From Gammaproteobacteria bacterium (GTDB lineage: Bacteria > Pseudomonadota > Gammaproteobacteria > Steroidobacterales > SZUA-146), in the NCBI GenBank assembly GCA_003228965.1, contig QIGP01000386.1:1-14339 (forward strand): DNA of 14,339 nucleotides, given 5' to 3'. Position numbers and translations under genes: made by a program. The notes below the pieces were generated by a model. It had not been told where the DNA came from and made no database searches. It saw nothing but the letters and a program-made list of their open reading frames with translations. Below, piece after piece: positions 1-7,588 of this stretch (the first letter of the stretch is position 1; the number at the start of each line of letters is the position of its first letter).

Positions 1-231
1 TGGCAGGCAAGACGCAACTGGGAGCGCGTGTGGTTTAAAGGTGGCAGTCTCGGCGATGGGCAGGGGCTTCTGGTTCTGACCTTTGGTTGGATGGTCGAAT
101 CTGACGACCGCGGTGCTTACGTGATTATCGGTATGGCCAATACGCAAAGTAGTAATCCAGGCAGAATCAACCAAAACGCGTTTTTTTCCGCCTTGTCTCG
201 CATGGTTGATATTGTCACCGATCAGTACTAG
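1..231 (+). CDS. C-terminal fragment of a probable serine hydrolase (beta-lactamase fold)
   Basis: The reading frame is open from the first base of the window to a TAG at 229-231, so this is the last 76 codons of a gene that starts outside. The fragment contains WFKGGSLGDG followed by a hydrophobic strand, a WMVES turn and the strand GAYVIIGMANT. A K-G-G triad at the start of a beta strand followed by two more strands is the usual layout around the third active-site motif (KTG/KGG-like) of class A/C-type serine hydrolases, and the closing helix (AFFSALSRMVDIV) fits the C-terminal helix of that fold. The nucleophile region is not in the window, so substrate and localisation cannot be judged. 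Other families with a final beta-hairpin plus helix are not excluded. Confidence 0.5.
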   Translation, partial: WQARRNWERVWFKGGSLGDGQGLLVLTFGWMVESDDRGAYVIIGMANTQSSNPGRINQNAFFSALSRMVDIVTDQY

Positions 232-512
232 GTAGCCGTTAGTAATGTTGTATTCCCCGCATCAAATATCAGGTCGTCAATGTACTCTTCGCCAAAGTTG
301 ATCTGCCGCAAAGGAGAAAGCGTAATAATGTTGTCAGAGTTTTGGATACGACCGGTATCGAGGTTCCTGCGAATTGATTATAATGTACGCATAGTCACCT
401 ATTCTTCAGGTTGGGGCCAGTAGAACTTTATGGCCACACTTGTGACACTCACTTTCACTTCCAGCCTGGTTATAGGACTTCTATTAACACGATCTGTGGA
501 TAAAGTACGGCC
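232..512. other. intergenic stretch with a TATAAT box
   Basis: No gene of normal size lies here. A perfect TATAAT at 379-384 could be the -10 of a promoter for the 90-aa gene, giving a leader of roughly 120 nt; no good -35 is visible 16-18 nt upstream. The minus strand is open for 49 codons (231-377) and reads like protein (for example LSPLRQINFGEEYIDDL), but it has no standard start and may be a relic or chance. Confidence 0.3.
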
Positions 513-785
513 ATGAAATCGGTTAGGAAACTGCTGGAAAAGCACCGTGAATTGGTGCGCTCAGAGATGAAAAAAATTGTATCTCACGTGCAGCGTGCTG
601 ATGGAGAGTGGTTCATTAACACCCTTCTCATCGAAGGTAGTGATGTGCCCTTTCGCTACAAACGACGCAAGAAATACCAAAATCTCAAAGGCGCACGTGT
701 CGACATGACTTATTATGCCGCCGTTGAACAGGTATCCGGTATCGACATGGAAGTCATGAACGTTGTACAAATTCATCGCTCATAA
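513..785 (+). CDS. hypothetical protein, 90 aa, charged N-terminal helix
   Basis: The gene encodes a small soluble protein with no signal peptide or membrane segment. The first ~30 residues (MKSVRKLLEKHRELVRSEMK and following) form a strongly charged amphipathic helix. The rest is a compact region with GEWFINTLLIEG, a basic patch FRYKRRKKYQNLKG and the end MEVMNVVQIHRS. I do not recognise the family; the even hydrophobic pattern and the conserved-looking VPFRYKRRKKYQ block suggest a real gene rather than a chance frame. The ATG at 513 is chosen because it is the first start after the last in-frame stop; the Shine-Dalgarno is weak. Its TAA overlaps the AAGAGG that probably serves the dimethylargininase, so the two genes are likely co-transcribed and perhaps translationally coupled. 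The opposite-strand frame across it is a shadow. Confidence 0.65.
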   Translation: MKSVRKLLEKHRELVRSEMKKIVSHVQRADGEWFINTLLIEGSDVPFRYKRRKKYQNLKGARVDMTYYAAVEQVSGIDMEVMNVVQIHRS

Positions 786-789
786 GAGG
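784..789 (+). promoter_or_regulatory. Shine-Dalgarno AAGAGG deciding the dimethylargininase start
   Basis: AAGAGG overlaps the TAA of the upstream gene and is the only good ribosome-binding sequence before the conserved N-terminus of the next gene. Eight bases separate it from ATC at 798 and 14 from CTG at 804. The spacing favours ATC as initiator. Confidence 0.5.
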
Positions 790-797
790 CTCAAACA

Positions 798-1592
798 ATC
801 ACTCTGACTTTTTCACCTTACTCATTCGACTCCGCAATAGTACGCGCCCCTGCAGAAAGTGTCGTTGACGGATTACACGACGGCGAAGGTCCGAAACCAG
901 ACTATTCTCTGGTGCGCGAAGAGCATACGGCGTACATCGAAGCGCTTCGCAACGCAGGCGTGAGCGTGCTCGAACTTCCTTCGCTTACCGACTTTCCAGA
1001 CTCTGTTTTTGTTGAAGATCCGGCTTTGGTTTTTCCCCAGGGCGCCATTGAATTGTGTCCCGGCGCGCCGAGCCGCCAGGGAGAGGCAGCCGAACTGAGC
1101 GCGGCTTTACACACCCAGTTTGACCGCGTACTTAAACTTGACGAAGGCCACGCGGACGGTGGCGACATGTTGCTAACGCCAAAGGGACTCATGATCGGCC
1201 TGAGTAACCGAACCGACAAAGTGGGTGCAGAGGCGCTTCAACGACAACTGACCAAGCTCGATGTCCCAAGCCACCTCGTCACCACACCGCCGGGCGTGCT
1301 GCATTTCAAATCGGATTGTTCGCTACTCGATGACAATCGCATAGTTAGCACCCAGCGCCTCGCCTCGTCTGGCGTGTTCGACGAATTCGAAGTCGTTGTG
1401 GTTCCGCAAGGCGAAGAGGCTGCGGCCAACGCGCTGCGGGTCAACGACTCTGTTCTGGTAGGCCGGGACTATCCTCGAACACTGGAAATGCTCGACGAAC
1501 TGGGTTACCAGGTGGTTGCATTGCCGACGACCGAAATTGCGAAAATCGATGCTGGCTTATCCTGCATGTCTCTGCGCTGGAAAAAAACGTGA
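798..1592 (+). CDS. ddaH: dimethylargininase (N(G),N(G)-dimethylarginine dimethylaminohydrolase), non-standard start
   Basis: This enzyme of the guanidino-group modifying superfamily hydrolyses methylated arginines to citrulline and methylamines in the cytoplasm. With ATC at 798 as residue 1 it has 264 aa, close to the bacterial family length of about 254. Family marks in order are: DSAIVRAPAESVVDGL near the N-terminus (residues ~11-26), FPDSVFVED (~66-74), LDEGHADGGD with the acidic active-site residue at ~116, LHFKSDC with the catalytic His at ~169, and KIDAGLSCMSL with the nucleophilic Cys at ~256. The first standard start in frame is GTG at 912, but that would delete the conserved first 38 residues, which are open and in register back to the TAA at 783. 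The initiator must therefore be ATC 798 or CTG 804, or an ATG has been lost. The gene sits 12 bp behind a same-frame small gene. Arginine deiminase is a related alternative, but the length and the GLSC ending favour DDAH. Confidence 0.88.
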   Translation: MTLTFSPYSFDSAIVRAPAESVVDGLHDGEGPKPDYSLVREEHTAYIEALRNAGVSVLELPSLTDFPDSVFVEDPALVFPQGAIELCPGAPSRQGEAAELSAALHTQFDRVLKLDEGHADGGDMLLTPKGLMIGLSNRTDKVGAEALQRQLTKLDVPSHLVTTPPGVLHFKSDCSLLDDNRIVSTQRLASSGVFDEFEVVVVPQGEEAAANALRVNDSVLVGRDYPRTLEMLDELGYQVVALPTTEIAKIDAGLSCMSLRWKKT

Positions 1593-1684
1593 GCGGCCGG
1601 GTTGCATCGAACTATCCACCTGCTGGCTTATAGCCCCACACCCAATGTAAACGCTTGTCGCTCAACCTTCTTGCGCCCACGAAG

Positions 1685-4183
1685 TTAGAACGTTTGTGAC
1701 AAGATCCGCTGCTTGTAAGGTGCGTCGTCCGGAATCCAGGCACTTTCAACCTCAACGAGTTCCTTGTGGCGCAGCTTAGCTTCGTCAATATCGCCGTTTG
1801 CAACCAGCGCCCTGACCAGCAGCCAGGTTGCGTCAGTGCGATCGAAACGACTCATTTCAATCTCGTACCCAAACTCCAGAGCTTTGCGCGCGTTTGCAAG
1901 GGCCTCGCTGTTTTCTCCTTGCACCAACAGCCAGTGCGCAAGGGCTACGTAGTACGGCCACGAGACAGGCAAATCCAGGTAGTCAGCAAACACGAGTTCT
2001 GCGTGGTCCAAATGTTCACGTGCGCCGGCATAGTCGCCTGTGAATGCCAGAAGATGGGCCAATCTCATGGTGCTTTCGCCTGCGTGTGGGCTGGGTATTC
2101 CGTAAGAATTATTGTACAAGGTGATTGCCTGACGATATTTGTCCTGAGCATCACTGAGAGATTGTGCAATAATGTCGAGACGCGCAAGACGCTCGTATAT
2201 AACCGCGCCGATGCTTTCAGTTTGATCCGGGAAGAGTCTGTAGGCCTCCATGCCTGTCTCAAGGTGCTTACGACCCTCGGTAAAACGACCGAGCGAAATA
2301 TACGTGGTAGCCAGATTGGCGTAGACGAGACTGTGCGGTGGTTTAAGCCCTGGCCCTAACACCTCAAAAGACCCGTCAACAGTTTGATGCATGATAACCA
2401 AAGCGCGCTCGAACTCATGCCGTTCCGCATAACCCATGGCCAAATCATTCATGATGTAGAGCTTGCGCAAACTAAGCTCACTGGACTGTTGGTCTGCCAA
2501 CTTCAATGCGCGATCAAGAATATCTATAGCACTGTCTGTATCTTCAGGAACTCCTGGATCCAAAAGCGCCGTGCCTAAAAAATAGAGCGCGTCGACCCGC
2601 AAGGGCGATGAGGCCGGCAGCGCCGAGTCGGCAAGCGCAACAGCTTTTCGCTGAACTCGAATCGACGCTTCGTATAACTGCATTTCGGAAAATGCTTCGC
2701 CTATCTTGTAGTAGAGCTCAAGGCGAACTTTAGGGTACTCGGTCAACCCGGAGTCAAGCTTGGTTTCCGCGGCTACAAGCACATCGGCTATCGTCGCAAC
2801 AGGCCCAGTCTGAAGCACGCCGTCCCAGTTCATGCTCGGAGACAACAGTATGTCGCCAAGAAATGAACTCACCGCTTCAGCCCGTACGAGCTGTGCTTGT
2901 GCTTTTTGTGACTGATCCCGTGCGATCCCTGCCTGCCACAGCGAAACGCCAAAAGCAGCAAGCACCGCCATCATCGTTACCGTGGCGGCACCTACCGTGA
3001 GCTTGTTCCGCGTTACGAACTTTGACACTCGGTAACCCAGAGTGTCGTCGCGCGCTTCAACGGGCAGCCCGGTGAGATAGCGATCAAAGTCTTTGGCAAA
3101 CGCTCCAACCGATTCGTAGCGTCGCGCCGGGTCTTTGTGAAGCGCCTTGAGTAAAATGCGATCGAGGTCGCCGTTAAGCTGTTTGGCGAGCGTCTGAGGT
3201 ACAGTCGACCGGCTGCTTGCCCAGATTTGGGTCTGATTCCCGGTTTGACGCCTGAAATATTCGCTGGGTTTCTCGATCACCAAAGACTCGACGGACTTCA
3301 TTAGCTGAGGGTGGCTGCTTGAACTCAATTCGTACGGCCTCTTGCCGGTCAGAAGCTCGTAGGACAGAACACCCAGAGAGTAAACGTCTCCGGCCGTAGT
3401 CACGGTACCCTCTAAAATTTGTTCAGGGCTTGAGTAGTCCGGAGTCATAGGCATGTGCCCGAACATCGTCGTGTGGCCAGAGGTCGGCTGACGCGACGGG
3501 TCAACCAGTTTGGCAATGCCAAAGTCCAGCAATTTTGGAATACCGTCGTGAGTAATTAGCACGTTGGCCGGCTTCAGGTCACGGTGAACAATCAGGTTTT
3601 GATGCGCTGCCTGCACCGCCATCGCGACTTTTTTTATCAGTTTAATGCGCTGATTAAGGCCGAGTTTCTTCTGATCGCAGTAGACGTCGATTTGTACGCC
3701 TTCGATATATTCCATGACGAGATAGGGCACGCCATCTTTCGTCGTACCGCCATCAATAAGCTGAGCAATATAAGGGTGGTGTAGCTGGGCCAACAGCTGG
3801 CGTTCGGAGTCAAAGCGCTGAATGAGCTCTTCGTTCATCACGAATCGTCGTACCATTTTAATGGCGACGCGCTGCTCGAAATCGCCGCCTTCACGCTCGG
3901 CCAGATACACACTACCCATGCCACCCTCGCCGAGACGCTCCAAAATACGGTAGTCACCCACGTGCTCGCCAATGAGTGACTCTTGATCCTGTTTGGTTAC
4001 AGGATCAAGAAATTGATCGGCGTTGCCGACAGAAATCAGCAACTTGTCGACAGCTTTACGTATCTCCAAATCGCCGCCACACGATTCACTTAAAAATGAA
4101 TCGCGTTCTTCAGGGGGTTTTGCGAGCGCTTCGTCGCACAATTCCAGTACTCGCTGAAGATCGTTTGAATCCGTTGTGGGCAT
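1685..4183 (-). CDS. transmembrane serine/threonine protein kinase with C-terminal TPR region
   Basis: The 832-aa protein is a Hanks-type kinase anchored in the inner membrane. Residues 1-75 are an acidic helical leader typical of this subfamily (PPEERDSFL and following). The kinase domain spans about 78-365: glycine loop GEGGMGSVYLAE (85-96), VAIK lysine 109, catalytic loop HRDLKPANVL (200-209, Asp202), DFG at 220-222, SPE at 252-254 and GDVYSLG with Asp266. All catalytic residues are present, so it should be active. A single hydrophobic span lies at ~394-417. Residues ~430-832 form helical TPR-like repeats, probably a periplasmic or protein-binding sensor part. Start ATG 4183 is supported by AAGGA six bases upstream. 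Family members are often next to an ECF-like sigma factor; none is here. Instead the gene lies 12 bp downstream of a nitrilase, suggesting one operon. The signal and targets cannot be read from the sequence. Confidence 0.93.
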   Translation of the reverse strand: MPTTDSNDLQRVLELCDEALAKPPEERDSFLSESCGGDLEIRKAVDKLLISVGNADQFLDPVTKQDQESLIGEHVGDYRILERLGEGGMGSVYLAEREGGDFEQRVAIKMVRRFVMNEELIQRFDSERQLLAQLHHPYIAQLIDGGTTKDGVPYLVMEYIEGVQIDVYCDQKKLGLNQRIKLIKKVAMAVQAAHQNLIVHRDLKPANVLITHDGIPKLLDFGIAKLVDPSRQPTSGHTTMFGHMPMTPDYSSPEQILEGTVTTAGDVYSLGVLSYELLTGKRPYELSSSSHPQLMKSVESLVIEKPSEYFRRQTGNQTQIWASSRSTVPQTLAKQLNGDLDRILLKALHKDPARRYESVGAFAKDFDRYLTGLPVEARDDTLGYRVSKFVTRNKLTVGAATVTMMAVLAAFGVSLWQAGIARDQSQKAQAQLVRAEAVSSFLGDILLSPSMNWDGVLQTGPVATIADVLVAAETKLDSGLTEYPKVRLELYYKIGEAFSEMQLYEASIRVQRKAVALADSALPASSPLRVDALYFLGTALLDPGVPEDTDSAIDILDRALKLADQQSSELSLRKLYIMNDLAMGYAERHEFERALVIMHQTVDGSFEVLGPGLKPPHSLVYANLATTYISLGRFTEGRKHLETGMEAYRLFPDQTESIGAVIYERLARLDIIAQSLSDAQDKYRQAITLYNNSYGIPSPHAGESTMRLAHLLAFTGDYAGAREHLDHAELVFADYLDLPVSWPYYVALAHWLLVQGENSEALANARKALEFGYEIEMSRFDRTDATWLLVRALVANGDIDEAKLRHKELVEVESAWIPDDAPYKQRILSQTF

Positions 4184-4189
4184 GAGAAA

Positions 4190-4194
4190 TCCTT
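4190..4194 (-). promoter_or_regulatory. Shine-Dalgarno AAGGA of the kinase gene
   Basis: Read on the minus strand, AAGGA lies just behind the nitrilase TAG (4196-4198) and six bases before the kinase ATG. It fixes the start and lets ribosomes finishing the nitrilase re-initiate on the kinase. Confidence 0.7.
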
Positions 4195-4195
4195 A

Positions 4196-5158
4196 CTAGT
4201 CGTCTGCCGAAAAACAGGCCCCGGTCTGACGTTCCCGGTTGATGTTAAGTTGCAATACGTCGGGACGGGAATAGTGCCCGAAAGGGTCGAAATTCTGTCG
4301 TTCTTTGCGCACGAACTCGTGATCGACTGTGGCTACCAGAAGCTCTTCCGTTCCCACCACCGGCTCTATGTGCCACGAGCCATCCGGAGCCGCAATGCAC
4401 GAGCCTCCATCCGACATAAGTTGTGGTGTGTTTTGGATAATCAGGTCTCGCGATGGCATGTCGTCGGGTATGTCTTCGTGGCGCATGAGTCCTGACACGG
4501 ACAACACCCAGGAACGAGACTCCGCAGCAACAAATCGTGTGTTGTCGATAGTGTTACGTTTGGCACCTGGCCATACCGCAACATGCAGGTCTTCCCCTTG
4601 AGCGTAGAGCGCTGAGCGCGCCAGAGGCATCCAGTTTTCCCAGCAATTTAATCCACCGACTGTGAACGGGCCGAGCTCAAATACACGAAGACCATTCCCG
4701 TCGCCCGTGCCCCAGGCCAGTCTTTCTTCGTAAGTAGGCATGAGTTTACGGTGACTGTTACGCACGTGGCCAAAGCGATCGACCCGCACTAGCGAGCAAT
4801 ACCCTGTATGACCTCCACGATCGTCCGGTCGCTCGTAACACCCCACCATAATTTCAATGTTGCGGTCGGCCGCCACTTCGGCGAGCGTGTCGAGATGTCC
4901 GGCTGTAATAGATACAGCCTGGTCGAGGTAGTGGGCGTGAAGCTCTTTTTGCACGGCCGAGTTAAACTGAGCGCCATCGGTGCAGGACAACCAAAACGGA
5001 TATCCAGGCACTAGAGTCTCACCAAAAGCGACAAGCTGACATTCAGCGTCGGCCGCCTTCTCAACCCAGTGAATGACTTTGTCAAGCGTACGGCTTCGAT
5101 CAAGCCAGACCGGAGCTATTTGGGCCAAGCCCACGGTTATTGAATCGTTATTGGACAT
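4196..5158 (-). CDS. nitrilase (carbon-nitrogen hydrolase family, branch 1)
   Basis: The 320-aa cytoplasmic enzyme belongs to the CN-hydrolase superfamily and most resembles true nitrilases, which convert R-CN to the carboxylic acid and ammonia. The catalytic set is complete: Glu47 in LVAFGETLVPGYPFW, Lys138 in SHRKLMPTYEERLAWG (with the extra Glu at 144/145), and Cys172 in GGLNCWENWMPLAR. The GLNCWEN motif and PGYPFW are characteristic of nitrilases, cyanide hydratases and cyanide dihydratases; bacterial nitrilases are about 310-370 aa, so the length is normal. No signal peptide is present. Start ATG 5158 follows AAGAGA at good spacing. A possible minus-strand -10 (TACAAT) lies at 5193-5198 and a GTGAG/CTCAC inverted repeat at 5203-5221. 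The natural substrate (aliphatic, aryl or aldoxime-derived nitrile) cannot be told. It is the first gene of a probable operon with the Ser/Thr kinase. Confidence 0.93.
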   Translation of the reverse strand: MSNNDSITVGLAQIAPVWLDRSRTLDKVIHWVEKAADAECQLVAFGETLVPGYPFWLSCTDGAQFNSAVQKELHAHYLDQAVSITAGHLDTLAEVAADRNIEIMVGCYERPDDRGGHTGYCSLVRVDRFGHVRNSHRKLMPTYEERLAWGTGDGNGLRVFELGPFTVGGLNCWENWMPLARSALYAQGEDLHVAVWPGAKRNTIDNTRFVAAESRSWVLSVSGLMRHEDIPDDMPSRDLIIQNTPQLMSDGGSCIAAPDGSWHIEPVVGTEELLVATVDHEFVRKERQNFDPFGHYSRPDVLQLNINRERQTGACFSADD

Positions 5159-5678
5159 TGTGTTCTCTTGGCTAAAACGTGTAGGTCACATCATTGTACG
5201 TGGTGAGCGCGCCTTTCTCACATATTGATCAGTTCTAATCACGAATGGTCTTAACTTAATGCGCCAGAATTACCGTGGAAGAACGGCTTTTAGCAGTAAC
5301 ATTCAATATTCACTGTGGGCTTCAGGGAACCTTCAATTTCAAAATTGAGACTCGAAGCTCACTGCACATTAGCTACAGCTCGCCGGGATCACCTATGAAT
5401 ATTGTGACAGATTATGAAGGGTCAGTTGGCATTGACATAAAATAAATTTTACAGGACCAGGTGGCAGCGATAAGCGTAAGATAGTGTGTAAGAAACACAC
5501 GCCAATTGCTATATGTGTACACTGCTGTCGCGTAAACTGGTCATCGGATTGATGTATTTGCATTGAAAAAAGGGACTCGGTAGCAAGTTATCGTCCTGCT
5601 GCGTAGCCAGCTACACGTTAGCTAAAGGCGCGCGACATGGATTGGGTAAAATCACAGTTTTGACTGTAGGAAACACCT
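5159..5678. other. divergent intergenic region between nitrilase and monooxygenase
   Basis: About 520 bp separate the two divergent genes. It must hold the promoters of both. On the nitrilase side TACAAT (minus strand, 5193-5198) and an inverted repeat GTGAG-9-CTCAC (5203-5221) could be a -10 and an operator. On the monooxygenase side an ACAGT/ACTGT hairpin (5654-5667) directly abuts the AGGA ribosome-binding site. A 56-codon frame opens with GTG at 5275 and ends at TAA 5445 (contains LHISYSSPGSPMNIVTDYE); it lacks a ribosome-binding site and I cannot decide whether it is a gene. Nothing else is seen. Confidence 0.4.
5668..5671 (+). promoter_or_regulatory. Shine-Dalgarno AGGA deciding the monooxygenase start
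   Basis: AGGA ends seven bases before ATA at 5679 and overlaps an in-frame TAG (5667-5669). Translation of this frame cannot begin further upstream. It is the only purine-rich site before the Rossmann motif. Confidence 0.5.
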
Positions 5679-6926
5679 ATAAAAATAGCCATCACAGGAT
5701 GCGGCCCCTCAGGTTTGGGTGCAGCGGTTGCCCTGCACATGCAAGGGCATAACGTATTTTTGTTCGAGCGATTCGAAGCCCCTCGTCCGCTTGGCTCCGG
5801 CATTATCTTACAACCTACCGGTCTAACCGTGTTGAAGGCGTTGGGGTGCGGTGACGCCATACTAAAACTCGGTCACATCATTAACTCCATGTCCGGGATT
5901 TCCATGCCTGCCGGCAAATGCGTACTCAATGTAGATTATTCAAGCCTGGGACACGGCATGCACGGGCTAGCCGTCCATCGCGCAGCGCTATTTGAGGTTC
6001 TCTACGCGAGGGTTAACGAACTCAACATGCCGGTATTAACCGACACTGAAATCGTGGATTTGAAACACAGCGCCAAGCACGTAGATCTAGTCGATTCAAA
6101 AGGAAAGCACCACGGTCCGTTTGACTTGGTCGTCGACGCTTCAGGCGCTAAAAGCTCGTTGCACACACATGCTCAAACACCCCCTGCAAGGCGCATGCTC
6201 AAGTACGGCGCAATATGGAGTTCACTAGACTGGCCGGAACAAGGGTTTCGTAAACACGTTCTCGACCAACGCTATGTAGCGGCACACACGATGGTTGGCG
6301 TACTACCTATTGGCAGACATTCCGGAGTCTCTTGCAACCAGGCCGCCTTTTTCTGGAGCTTGCCCAGCGACGACTACGCCAAGTGGAAAAATCAAGGCCT
6401 TGATTACTGGAAAAAACAGGTTCGATCAATTTGGCCCGAGACAGAAACGTTGCTCGATCAGATAACGTCAGCCGACCAATTGACCCTCGCACAATATGGC
6501 CACCACACATTGTCGAAGCCTTACGGTAAGCGAATTGTGTTTATTGGAGATTCGGCCCACGCCACAAGCCCACAGCTTGGGCAAGGGGCTAACATGGGCT
6601 TGCTGGATGCCTGGGCTCTAGGCTACAGCTTAAGCTTTGCTCAAGGTGCCAAAACAAGTCAGCCCCTGACGCTTGAACACACGCTGCAAACGTACGCCAT
6701 AATGCGCCGACTACATGTACGCCTCTTCCAAACCGCGAGTTTGAGTCTCACTCCGTTTTATCAATCAGACAGCCGGCTGCTAGCCCTGCTAAGAGACACA
6801 TTTTTCGATCCCGTGTCGAGACTACCTGTCGCCAGGAAACTGGTGGCGGGATTGGTTACCGGACTGTTGACCGACCCGCTAGGCCGCATGGGCCTTTCCA
6901 CCGACTCCATTACCACGAACAAGTAA
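5679..6926 (+). CDS. FAD-dependent aromatic-ring-type monooxygenase (PHBH/UbiH fold), probable ATA start
   Basis: This is a class A flavoprotein monooxygenase, a group that uses NAD(P)H and O2 to hydroxylate aromatic or related substrates. With ATA 5679 as residue 1 it has 415 aa, normal for the fold. The N-terminal Rossmann strand KIAITGCGPSGLGAAVAL carries GxGxxG at 7-12 and ends with Glu in FLFERF. The DG-type motif DLVVDASGAKSSL has its Asp at ~153. The second FAD motif is VFIGDSAHATSPQLGQGANM, with Asp at ~291. No membrane segment is evident. The first standard start in frame is TTG 5715, which lies behind the GCGPSG motif and would destroy FAD binding; the frame upstream is closed by TAG at 5667. 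ATA 5679, seven bases after AGGA, is therefore the likely initiator unless an ATG was lost or misread. The substrate is unknown and no reductase or ring-cleavage gene is adjacent. Confidence 0.88.
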   Translation: MKIAITGCGPSGLGAAVALHMQGHNVFLFERFEAPRPLGSGIILQPTGLTVLKALGCGDAILKLGHIINSMSGISMPAGKCVLNVDYSSLGHGMHGLAVHRAALFEVLYARVNELNMPVLTDTEIVDLKHSAKHVDLVDSKGKHHGPFDLVVDASGAKSSLHTHAQTPPARRMLKYGAIWSSLDWPEQGFRKHVLDQRYVAAHTMVGVLPIGRHSGVSCNQAAFFWSLPSDDYAKWKNQGLDYWKKQVRSIWPETETLLDQITSADQLTLAQYGHHTLSKPYGKRIVFIGDSAHATSPQLGQGANMGLLDAWALGYSLSFAQGAKTSQPLTLEHTLQTYAIMRRLHVRLFQTASLSLTPFYQSDSRLLALLRDTFFDPVSRLPVARKLVAGLVTGLLTDPLGRMGLSTDSITTNK

Positions 6927-6964
6927 GCAACAACCGCAGGCGTACATGCAGAGTCATTTGTATG

Positions 6965-7103
6965 ATGGACCCACAGCATCTTACACTTATGTTTAATGAA
7001 AATGCCGCAACCGCTTACGAGTAGTGGAAAATCAACGCGTATTTTCGTGCGCGAAAACGGGCGATGGCTCTGCATCCACGGTCACTTCACCGCAGTTCAG
7101 TAG
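6965..7103 (+). pseudogene. relic of a SnoaL/NTF2-like (CaMKII association-domain-like) gene
   Basis: Two frames carry pieces that together look like the last strands of an NTF2-fold protein. One frame starts MDPQHLTLMFNENAATAYE and meets TAG at 7022-7024. The +1 frame then gives SGKSTRIFVRENGRWLCIHG followed by HFTAVQ and TAG at 7101-7103. In SnoaL-like and CaMKII association-domain proteins a strand ending in AxxAY(V/E) is followed, after a loop, by a TR(V/I)(F/W)xRxDGxWxxxHxH strand pair, which matches. The ~15 residues normally between the pieces are missing, so a deletion with frameshift is inferred. Everything N-terminal to this is gone or unrecognisable. There is no ribosome-binding site, so it is unlikely to be expressed. 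Confidence 0.5.
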
Positions 7104-7397
7104 TACGTAAACACCTTTATTTACGCGATTTAACGATAAGTCGAAAAAACATACTGCTGTTATAAAAAAGTTAACTCTCACACGTTTACGGCATAAAATC
7201 GTTTCTTTACAAACGCATTAAAGACTTAAATACCCTGCCTAACATCGTCCCGGACTCGGTCAAAGTCAGTAATCGGCGCCCCCACATAGCCATAGAAATA
7301 CCACTTCAAAAAGGACCTCCAGCGCTTGCATTTCTTACCCGGGACCGACTTTGCGTAGGGTGTCCTGGATTAGCTACAAGCTCTTTCCAGAGCAATA

Positions 7398-7445
7398 CTT
7401 TTCTTTATTAACAATGGCTTAAGAGGCTTTGTCTTAATAGAAAAG
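7398..7445. other. long imperfect hairpin
   Basis: CTTTTC-TT-TATTAA (7398-7411) is complementary to TTAATAGAAAAG (7434-7445) with a two-base bulge, enclosing a further ACAA/TTGT pairing. No T-tract follows on either strand, so it is not a standard terminator. Confidence 0.3.
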
Positions 7446-7588
7446 ATACCATCTTGTCTCAAAACAGCGACGTTTGTTTAAGGATTCAACGCTGTGCATG
7501 CTGGGCACCACTTGAATATTGGATTAAGTAAAACAGGTTAAGAACCAATACAAATGTCGTCTACGTTTACCTCCTGAGGGGTGGTAAC

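Noticed and set aside
232..423. Extension of the serine hydrolase frame past TAG 229-231
   Set aside because: The frame stays open for 63 codons but the composition is not protein-like and the hydrolase fold is complete before the stop; chance is the simpler reading.
561..776. Minus-strand frame of 71 codons opposite the 90-aa gene
   Set aside because: It is a shadow of a better plus-strand gene and shows no recognisable motif.
1766..2359. Plus-strand frame of 197 codons inside the kinase gene
   Set aside because: It lies wholly opposite the TPR region of a clear kinase gene and has irregular composition; it is an antisense shadow.
5432..5443. TTGACA next to TAAAAT as a promoter
   Set aside because: The two boxes are directly adjacent instead of 16-18 bp apart, and no partner box lies at the right distance from either.
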